64,000 nt of DNA from Lycocorax pyrrhopterus obiensis (lineage: Eukaryota; Chordata; Aves; Passeriformes; Paradisaeidae): assembly GCA_014706295.1 (NCBI GenBank), contig JACSVZ010000001.1, forward strand, positions 39,542,318-39,606,317, in the 5' to 3' direction. A program made the position numbers and the translations under genes. This document shows, piece by piece, positions 54,301-64,000 of this stretch (position 1 is its first letter; every line of letters begins with the position of its first letter). The notes below the pieces were generated by a model, which saw only the letters and a list, made by a program, of their open reading frames with translations, searched no databases and was not told the DNA's origin.

Positions 54301-57109
54301 CTAGGAAACAGTATCACAAGGTAGGAAGGGCAGTCAACTACAGAACTTCATACAGATTTAGTTTTTAATTAAGCTACATATCCCAAAAGACACTTGGGAT
54401 TCAGAAAAAGTAGGTTAAACTCAGCCACAGTACAAAGCAACACATAGTATGCAGTGGTAACATGCTCCTATCCAGCATTTTCGGCTCTAATTCGGATAGA
54501 GTTCCCCTTTCAGATGGATGAACACAGTATACAGCCATTCACATGTCTACAGATGGATGGACTGCAGAAGCTACTTCCAGCATCCAAAGATCAGGGATTC
54601 CTAAAACCAGTTCTAGTGTTGAGAGAATAGCTCATAACAACAAAAAGGTGAATTCACAGCTACCTGGCATTTCAGCTACACAACAGTACTTAAAAGAAAG
54701 GTGAAAAGGGAAAAACTGATGTCAGCTAAATGCAACATATTCTGGATCAGTAGTTGGAAGATTGAATTTTTTTTTTTAAATCACAAACATAAGATACAGA
54801 CCTACAGTGAATTATGTTCTTCCCAAAGTGGACTAACTTCAGGCCCAAAATGAACCATATACTGAGACTTACATTAAGTTTCACAAGCCTCACTTTAGGC
54901 ACATACAAAATGCCACTCAAAGGATGATCCTTCCCCTAAACTCTCCTCCACACTCGGCTCTAGCAATTACAGTGCTGCTGAGACAGATCAATGAACTAAA
55001 CAGACACAGTGGAAAAGTAATCTAAGGGGAGGAGAAATTAACCTTCTGTCAGATCACCAAGTTAAACCATCTCCCAGCCACATGACCATCAGATCCCATA
55101 CAGTGAATGAATGAGAGGGGGCAGGAGAGCCCAAACACTCCTTTCACAAGTAGTTTACACTTAGAGAAATTTAGACATATATGAAGCAAGTTCTACAATG
55201 TCAAATAATCCAAAGAAAATAGCAGAAAAAACAGTTTGTGAGTGAATGCAGAATATCTTAAAGATGACAACATTCCAGAGCAAGTTTTTTAAAACACAGA
55301 TTTCCCTCATGTCTATGCAATACATATATGCTCAATAGAAAACATAATTGCACATGTATGTATGTTTATATGTACATACACACAGCCCTTAACCACTTCT
55401 AGGTACCCAGTGAGAGGGGTTTTTCCACTACGGCTAAGTACTAAAGCAGTACATATAATAAACAAAAGTTACATCATAAAACCTCAACATTACCATCATG
55501 GCCAGCATAACCTTACACTTTTACAAGGAATGAAATACTTTAAAATGCCTTACAAAATATGTGTGCTTAATATTATGCTATTACATAACATTTACAAAAG
55601 TAGGGCACTTTTCCTTCAAAATTCTACTAACATGAACATTTAGATTTCTTTAAAATTATTCTTTGTTAGTTCTTAAATAAAATAGTTCACTTTACAAGAA
55701 AATTACTTCTCTGCCAGTGCATTATAATTACTCATTATAGCACAACTTTGAATAGTCCCATTTACAAAACCCATCCTAAGTTTTCTACCCTCAAAAGTCT
55801 TCTTTTGAAAGACAAGTCAGCTTTGAGATTTCAAGATGCAGATATCAAGATGAAGTCTATAAAAACAGTGCAATGGAGACAAAGCACCAAGCACTCCTGA
55901 AAATGACTGCACAGACAAGCAGCCAGCTCACCAAGTCTGTAAGGATTGTGTACAGTCTAACAAACAGGCAGAAATAGACACGGAAACCCACACTGTCCAA
56001 ATACAATTTTTACACGGTTACTACCAATACTGGACAATTCATTCATGGATGCAGATGCTGGACTTTGTGTGGTCCCATCCTTTTCCAGATCATCTGACAA
56101 AAATATTTTCAACATTTTTTTTCATTACAGATCTCAGAGTTCTGCCATAGCTACAACTCAAATTGTAAAAATTTTATTTTCGCATAACTCCAGAAAAATC
56201 TTTTCTTTGCCTGGGGGGTTTTAGGTTATTGAGTGTTTTCCCTAACAATATTTCCACCTCCTAGCTTATTTCCTATGATACACACTTTTCTATCTTAAGT
56301 TAACTCAGGGATAGTGAGCAGAATCTTAGTCTCCATTGCATTCCATTAATCTTAGTATTATTCCAGCACATCAAGCAGATTTAGTCTAAAAACAGTGCAT
56401 GTATTGAGGAAACAGGTCTTGGTATATGAAAGGGCATTCTTTGCAGGACACTACAAAGTTCTCTCCACCCAAGCACAGATCTTGTTCCAATGAACAGAAT
56501 GATAGCAAAGTGCTCCCCCTACACCTACATCCCACCCTTCTACAATAAGCTATCACTTCTGGGATTCTCTTTTTTGAGGCAAGAATTTAAGAAGTGCTAA
56601 GACAAATGCTCCAGATCTTCACCATTGAAGATTAAGTAAAAACTAGACAAAATGAGAAGTACCACTATCAGAATAGTTTAATTACAGTACCATAAATACA
56701 TACAAATTCTACAAATACATATTTAGATCTTCAACAGAGTGTGCTCTGTTTGTCAATGCTAAACATATTTCATATGGTAAAAAGAGACAATTACATTCTA
56801 TACAGGCAACACCTGCACAACGCCAAATGAAAGAAAACCTATTTCTGCAAGGTGACAACTGTTTCCATTTAAGAGGCACAAACTTTTGCATTCATCACAG
56901 CATATAGATAATATTCACAGGTTTAATAAATTAATTCAACCTTATATATAGTTTTATAAGCCATTGGAGTAAACATCTATATAAATAAACTCCTATTTCA
57001 AAAACGCCCGGAATTTAAAAAAAAAAAATCTATCCAAGTTGCATGGAATCTACATAGCACAGCAACACGCTCTTACAGAATGGTTCCTTCTAAATCCTCT
57101 TTCCTGCTA

Positions 57110-57540
57110 GCCTTTAGGTTTGGGTTGTTTCCCCCTCCAACCTGCTAAATAAAGTCGTATTTCCTGCTGACAGCAAATGATTGGTTTACCTTTAACTCCG
57201 GGGGGTTTAACTATCCATCCTTTAAGAAGCTTTGACAGTTTAACCTGCTGAGCACACAGCACCCAAGGGAGGGTCTTACTTGCAGTTTTACTTCTGCTGC
57301 TGCTGACCACTAATACTGACTCTGCAGATAATGGATTTCAATAACAACCTCCTACAGGTTAACACGTGGGGTAGTATCCATGATAGTGCTTTAATTAGGC
57401 TAATACATGAAGGTTACAGTTTGGTAGAAAGTTGTATTAAATTTGGTGGTGCTTACAATAGCAGGAAAAGTGCACATGTTCACCTGTCCAGTAGCTCTGG
57501 GATAAACTTGCCTACCAATATAATCCAGTTGGTTTAACTT
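57110..57540. promoter_or_regulatory. Possible regulatory element with ZIC-type motif, intron 3
   Basis: A 430-bp stretch with more G+C and more varied sequence than its surroundings. It contains CCTGCTGAG at 57244-57252, the reverse of the CNCAGCAGG core reported for ZIC factors, and ctttaattaggctaatac at about 57390. Its open frames on both strands are short and unlike known proteins. The regulatory reading is weak. Confidence 0.25.
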
Positions 57541-58129
57541 TTTTTCACTTTTTTTAAGGTGGGCTCAATTTACTAATTCTACTTCCTCTAAACATCAATT
57601 TTCCCAGCATAACTGATAATTTCACGATGGATAGGAAATGGATGCCTCTAACCACGATGAGCACAGAATGTGTCTACCTGGCATATAAATAGTCCACGCA
57701 CTACAGTTAAAGGGTGCTGTGTTTGGTTTCTTTACTTTACAAGGTTTGGAGCATCCTGATAATGGAAAGTATTAGCATTTTTATTTCCTTGAAGCTAAGT
57801 TGCTAACAATAAATTTTATATTTTAGCAAGCTATTCATCATGTAAAAGCTTAAAGATGTTAAAAACATCTAATTGAAAGTGGGAAATAATTCATATTTAC
57901 TGAAAACAAGCATATGACAAAATAAAAACTCTTGCAGACTGGAGTGGCACATGTTTAAATGCATTTTGCAGGCCAAGCATTCACTTCCTCTTTTTCAACA
58001 CAGCACTTAAAAGCATACATTCACTTCAAAAATAGAGGCTCTTGGTTTAAAAACTTGGTATTAACTTTACCTGCAAAAACATCCATTTGTTGGATTTCAT
58101 TTTATTTTTTGTTAAAGGACACAATCTGA

Positions 58130-58460
58130 CAGACACTCTACAGAGTAATAATGAAGCAGCATGGGAGCCATTTAATATATTTCTTGATTAACTCATTGCC
58201 TGTCCAGTTCTCATTCAGACATGTGCTCACATGTCATAATCGTCATAACTCCCATCATCCCTCCAGTTAACACACAAGCTCCTTGATTAGTGCACAACTC
58301 CCAGACGAGCCATTGCTAATGCTAAATAATTCCCTTCAGCCTCCTGCGACTATACCGCAGGCTCTCCAATTAAATATAATGTCTCTGATGAGCCATATTA
58401 ATACGGACAAATTCCTGCCAGAGATTCTAGCCCACTCACTTCCAAAGAAGCAACTGAAAT
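58130..58460. promoter_or_regulatory. Candidate conserved non-coding element (enhancer-like), intron 3
   Basis: AT-rich sequence with unusual retention of CpGs (taatcgtcat, cagacgagcc, ctgcgactataccgcagg, aatacggac) and clustered homeodomain-type cores (ccaattaaat, catattaata, ttgattag). It is not repeat-like and has no open frame. This texture is typical of deeply conserved vertebrate enhancers, but conservation cannot be seen from one genome. PCCA adjoins the ZIC2/ZIC5 developmental genes in vertebrates, which makes such elements plausible here. Confidence 0.4.
58218..58235. repeat. Perfect inverted repeat GACATGTG-ct-CACATGTC
   Basis: Two 8-bp arms separated by 2 nt, each containing a CACATG/CATGTG E-box-like core. 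It lies inside the candidate conserved element 58130-58460. It may bind a paired bHLH factor or simply be chance; the arms are perfect. Confidence 0.9.
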
Positions 58461-58479
58461 AAAAAGAAGAAAGCTGTGT

Positions 58480-58800
58480 ACATAAAAATTAGCCAAAAGA
58501 ATAATTTTGCCATGAGGCTTTAATTACAAAACTTCACTGTCACAAGTATGTTATTCTTGGAGGTATCTGGGAAACTGGCATATTAATACAAGTTTACAGA
58601 TAAATGGCAATAAGTAAATTACCATTTTAATAATTGAAAAGCAAACATGTAAACCAGATAGCTTTTCAATCAGTTAATTACAATTAGCACTATCTAATCA
58701 CATGTGATAAAATTAACTCAGATCACTTGCCGCTGGTATAGCAATTATATTCAGCCAGTCTTGTGCATTAAGCATTATTTGAAATATTGGCATAGCTGTA
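58480..58800. promoter_or_regulatory. Candidate conserved non-coding element, homeodomain-site rich
   Basis: Repeated TAAT-type cores (ggctttaattacaaaac, cagttaattacaattagca, tctaatcac), an atcacatgtgat palindrome at 58697-58708 and no sign of repeats or coding. It may be one unit with the element before it. The regulatory call is inferred from composition only. Confidence 0.35.
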
Positions 58801-61800
58801 CACACCTACACAACATTTCTTGAGGTTATAAAAATATTTCACTAATGACGCATCCATAAAATTTTCAGAACTTGTACCAAGAAACTACCATGCCTGTTAA
58901 AAGCCTGTTGCAGTAGCACAGATTATGTAGTGAAACACACATTTTTAAATATATTTACAGATGTACCAAGCAATAGTAAAATATTTTAATACTATAACAG
59001 ATCCAGTCATGGGTCAAATATAAAAAAGCCAAATGATAGTAATCTCCCCACTTTAAAATGGGAAGAGTCACTGGAAAATCTAACATTTTCAGTGTACACT
59101 GAAATTCCTTAACATTTAACTCAAAATAGCTGCCATTAGCTGGAAATTAACTACTTAGATTTTATGAAAATCATAAGGAGTTCCCAGTCCTTACAGGAGA
59201 GAGTCTAATGTCCTTAACCCTACTGCTGACCCTCTTACTAGAAGAGATATCAACAAAGGACATGTAAATAGACTGTTGCAGAAGTATCCTTTAGTAGTTT
59301 AAAAATACTGCTTGCAACTGCACAAATTGTAAGATATTCAAATAACCCCCATGAAATTTTGATAAGCTCTTCCCCAAGGTCCTTGCACCTTCATCCTTAC
59401 ACTAATGCACTTCATCTTCATTTACCTGATCATTAGTTTCCAGTTTGTTCAGCTGGAAACCAACACACACTAATTACTTTGACATCACAAAGTCCTATCT
59501 GTCTTCACCACCTCCCCAGACAGCAGGGAGAAATTATCAAGGGTAGGCATGATAATATCCTGATAAATGATGATTCACATCACCTCACTGTCAATCATCC
59601 AGAAGTGCTCACGCAAGATACCACTCAATCTCATTACTGAATCCTAGGGCTAAGAGTACAATACACACCAGGAGTCATATTTCAAACAGCAGGCTACCTG
59701 GATAAGATGCAGCTCTCGGAGATTTTCATGAATTTTGTTGGCTTTTTGTTTTAACACGGTAAATGTCAAATATTCATCTATTTTACCATGTGTATATAGG
59801 CTGGCAGAAAAGGACATGCTGAAAGCAAGGCAATTCATCTCAAGGGTTCAAGTGAGAAAAAACCCTATGTTCTTTGGAGGAGAGAAGAAGGACAGGTAAA
59901 TTTCCTTAATTTAAGAAGAAAATTAATCAACCTATCTAAAGTTTCAAAGTTCCATTTCACAATTTAAGCACCCTTCCTGCTAAAACAATATAAATGTATT
60001 CAGAGCTCTGAAAGAAGAAACGCTAGCTTTGAAACTCATTGACATACGTAAAGTTCACTCTCCATGGTGGAAAGCAAATACAAGCAAAGAAAATGTTCTT
60101 GCTTCAACAAATAGCTGATGGAGGTGGGTGGGGTGATCAGTCAAGAAGTAAAATAATAACTTAGTAGTAGCTGCTTTCTCAGAAAATATTACATCTTTCC
60201 CTACTTCCAAAACAGTATCATACTTCCATCTCTCTCAGTCCAAATACACATATAACTAAAGCAATCCTGAATGGTAAAGCCCAGGGCTTGCTATCTAGCA
60301 CAGAATCTAAGAGGTGTTCTTGATGCTAAGGAGTGAACAACAAACACCACCATCTCCTAGGTCTGTAATACATTCTGTTTTCTTGCCCAAGATAATCACA
60401 CACCATCACTAAACTTGCACAATGTCTGATCATATTCTTCAATGTATGGTGCATCACTTATGCAACAGATGAAGGAGAAAAGAAAACAACACTGAAAGAA
60501 TATGGGGGGAAAGTGTGAGGAAATGCCACAACCATGTGTGCTTGTGCTAGGTATTGTCAAGGGGAAAAAATACAGCCAAAACTAAGAACCAAAAATTGAG
60601 GTCACTATAGAAAAAACAAAGAGCAGAGAGCAGAAGAACAAAGAAAGTACAAAGATGCACATTCTACCATCCTGCAGTATTCTGGCTGAAGACACTTTAA
60701 AGACTCAACGCAAGCCAGAGCAGCAGGGCGCTCTCTTGTAGGCATGGATGGTACTGCTGCTACAGGCACACTGGTTCTGCATCCAGCAACTGCCTGCCCA
60801 CAGGACTGTGCCTGAACTTGGCAGGAACCCTCACACACACTTCCTCGCACCTCCGCTGCCCCAGACTGTTTGAAATACGATCACAGGCTCACAATGAAAC
60901 CCTTGTCCCATTTCAAAGTACTCTCCCCCTGTGGGGCTACACAGGACAGGCAGCAACTTACAGGCTCCTGTTCAGATAGTGTTAACATAACATTTTTCAA
61001 GGAGAAACTCAGAGGTTTCTCCTTCAAATGTTCTAAGTGTTCTAAAATATATGTAAATGCAAATATAACAGAAAAACACTGAATGAAGTCATTTAGGTGT
61101 GGATGCACTATATACCTGAGACATACACTGTTCAGAGTCTACTTTCCAAATCAAGTGTGGATCACTAACAAAGTTCAAAACCCAAGAGCTCTTCACAAGC
61201 TTCCTGTCAAAATAGTCTCCCTAACAAAAGCCAGTTTCTAGTCCACATATGCACACAGATTTCTCACTCTCAAGTCTATGACCCACACCTCTCACCTCTT
61301 TGGCTTCTCAAATGTACCTTACCAACCCTATTAATCATTTTAAGTACAACAGATTCTACAGCAACTTGTCCAAGAAATGTTAACCACCACATACTTGAAC
61401 AATGGAATTTGAAGCATTTTCCCCTAAAGAACCAGAGAGTCCAAAAATAAAACATAACATTTTCACTGTAGCACATGAAGCAGGACAAAACTATGAGCAA
61501 AAACAGAACCTTTTTCCACTGAATGCAACCTCAGTGCTTTCCTTCCCACCTTTAGAGAAGGGCTGCTAGGGAAAGAACAAATATAATAGCAACAAAATTG
61601 AAAGTATCCCTCCAAAGGAGCTTAGAAGTTAAAAAATTTTACAAGTGTCCTTCCCGTATGAAATTCATACATAAGTGTGTTAAATTTTCATTTTAACTTA
61701 AAAGCAAACAGCCACCTTCATCCCAGACTCACCACACCTCTGATTTCTTAAAGAGCATGTGGTCTATTTGTGCTGTGAGAAGGCTACTGTTGGCTTAACT

Positions 61801-61858
61801 GCTTGAAGGCATAAACAGAAATTTCTTCTGCAGAAAGAATATTGGTGCAGAGAATACA

Positions 61859-61874
61859 CAGGCATGCATGCCTG
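61859..61874. repeat. Perfect 16-bp palindrome
   Basis: CAGGCATGCATGCCTG reads the same on both strands. It is followed by one more cctg-like unit (cctgc). Function is unknown. Confidence 0.95.
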
Positions 61875-64000
61875 CCTGCAAAATGAATTTACAGAAGTTA
61901 ATTTGTTAGCTTTACTCACAGAAATATGAGGGTAGGAAATTGTAGTAGTAATTCTATGCTGTAGTTCAGCTGATGGGCTTCTTTATGTCAGAGCTTAACA
62001 AAAAATAATCTTAACACAGCGGTGTCACTTCTTGAATCTCAGCAGCCTAATTAAAAAAATTAGCTTTCGGAACTAATTGACAGAAAACACACATTATAGT
62101 TTTTGTTAGTTAAATTGGAAACGAAAATTCTCTGCACAAAAAAATCGGCACAGAAGCAAATTTTATTATCAGACAAATACTGAGTTAGACACATTAAGAC
62201 ATAAAAACCCTACATCTTTCTCTTAAGTTATTGAAGTTAACTTGCAGCAGAGTCACAGTATTTCCTCTAAAGGAGCAAAGAAAAGAGTAAATGGGAAACT
62301 GCTGTCAACAAGTGTAAGTACTACAGAGTTCACAGTCCAAGATTATCTGCCAGTTCTGAGCTCCACAGATACTGAACAAGAAGCACATGACAAAACTACA
62401 GGCTCAGTTCAACCCATAATCAAGAATGATACTAAAAACTCTTCAAAATAGTCAATAAGTAGAAATCAAATACAAATTACATTTTAACTAACTATCACAA
62501 GAAAAATTAAAATTACATTTGCTATTCAAATTCAGGCTATTAACAAAAAAACCCTATCAATCACACATCTAAAATCATTCCCACATTAGTCATAACTTTG
62601 TATTTACAGAGAACAGTAATGTATTTAAGGTAGCTACAGACTCTCTACACACTCTTATCAAATAAAAGCTAGCATCTAAAAAACCTGAAAGAACATTAAA
62701 ATTGTAAATCTAATAGCAAAATCCTTAGTAGCACTAGTCTTGTAAAAATAAAGCTTTGAATTCCTCATTTAATTACTGCATAAAGAATCATCAATTCCTG
62801 AATTTACCGAGTATTACAACCAACATTAAAAAATGGCTTCTCAAACTGTACAAGAGATGTAACAGTGGTTTCCACAATTCTCAAAAATTTTGCAATGCTT
62901 AACAAGGTAAACAACACAAGCAAACACATAAATAGTGAAGTTTCAATCTACCTAAAATTTAGGAGCAAGCAAAGCAGGATCTTGCTGAAAGCCTAAGAGA
63001 AAAACAAAAGAACAGCAATGGGTTTTCAAATCCCCACGGCCAGTCACTGTGGCAGGCAGTGAGGCTGCCCAAGCTCGACCATTCTGCATTTCACTCTCTT
63101 TTACAAAAAGGAAGGTTCACAAAACCCAGGGTCTGATTTTATCAGGCAATAGTGCTCAAAGGCAGCCCCTCGACTGCAGTCCCTTCCCTCCCACATACAC
63201 AAGGTTTGCAGCTGCTAAATGCATACAAGCAAGCAGTACTAAGTCATCCACACTCAAAGGCGCTGGAGATCCTTTCTCACAGCACAAGTGAGTGACCTAA
63301 GAAGATGCCAACAGGCAGGCCAAGCTGGGCACGCTTCCAGCACCAAGCCTTCACTGCACCAGACAGCAGACCTCCCAAAGCCCTCATGCTACAGAAGTGT
63401 CGCAGTACCTAAAACTTGTTATCACAGCTTTTTTCTTTTTGCTGCCTGCTCCCTCCCCAGGTTTTTTTTAAGCTTTTTTTTTTTTCCCCATGTTAGTCTC
63501 CAACACATTCCAAGTACAGTTTCTCACCTCCACAGAGCACAAACATCAGCCAGGCAATACAACCACCTTTGTTATATTCAGGAAAGGCCTTTAAGTAAAA
63601 AAAAAAATCTGAATCAGGGTTAGCAAACTAACTTTTTCTTGGGTTCAGGAGCATTTCTAGGGGACTGACAGTTCCCATACTTAAACCAGCAGCAGCATCC
63701 ATAATTGCTAGTTAAGCATAACAGCTGTGCACGTTGGAACAAAACTATTTCCCAGAAGTTGAACTGAAGAGCTTTCAAACAGCTAAAGCACTATATACAA
63801 AATTGAAAAACATTAACCATAAGATCAGCAAAATTATATACGAAAGTTTGTCATAAACATGAGTTATTATTAAACTTCCCTGGATATTATTCTTGAAGTT
63901 TTACACTCAACTTTTATTAAAATTAAGATACAAGTGGAGGCTTATATGTACTTTCATTATTACCTTTTTATGCCTTCTCAGAATCACATCAGTGTCTTGG

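Noticed and set aside
63960..64000. PCCA exon 3 at the right edge (AAAAAG before GTAAT on the minus strand)
   Set aside because: The donor-like GTAAT is present, but the translation in all three frames does not match the expected KTVAIHSDVDASS region.

Overview
The window is vertebrate nuclear DNA. It is AT-rich, about 99% non-coding, and carries four short exons of one widely split gene on the minus strand. The protein is recognisable as the alpha chain of mitochondrial propionyl-CoA carboxylase (PCCA). A bird is indicated by three fragments of the CR1 LINE. A passerine (songbird) is indicated by one CR1-tailed SINE whose head is derived from tRNA-Ile, the TguSINE1 type. I see no bacterial-style genes; the many short open frames look like chance ORFs in intron.

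Layout, in transcript order (right to left). 64000-46251 is part of the intron before exon 4. Exon 4 is 46250-46137, followed by a 1.5-kb intron. Exon 5 is 44602-44549, followed by a very long intron of about 35.1 kb. Exon 6 is 9473-9342, followed by a 6.6-kb intron. Exon 7 is 2714-2678, followed by the start of the next intron, which runs off the left edge. Exon numbers follow human PCCA. All eight splice sites seen are GT-AG. The exons join without a frame break to give 113 residues (human residues about 101-213), which lie in the biotin carboxylase domain. The neighbouring exons (human exon 3, and exon 8 with the glycine-rich ATP-grasp loop) were looked for and not found, so they should lie outside the window.

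The long intron holds three CR1 fragments. Two of them, near 35.2-37.2 kb, are in opposite orientation and share the same 3' part. The intron before exon 4 holds the SINE (47.3 kb) and, at 57.1-59.9 kb, a block whose texture suggests a cluster of conserved non-coding elements: preserved CpGs in AT-rich sequence, homeodomain-type TAATTA cores, and a perfect E-box-like inverted repeat. PCCA is the neighbour of ZIC2/ZIC5 in vertebrates, so enhancers for those developmental genes are a reasonable but untested reading. Other notable structures are a 25-nt G run, a 39-nt U run (in the transcript) just after the exon 4 donor, and a tandem 21-bp duplication just upstream of exon 5.
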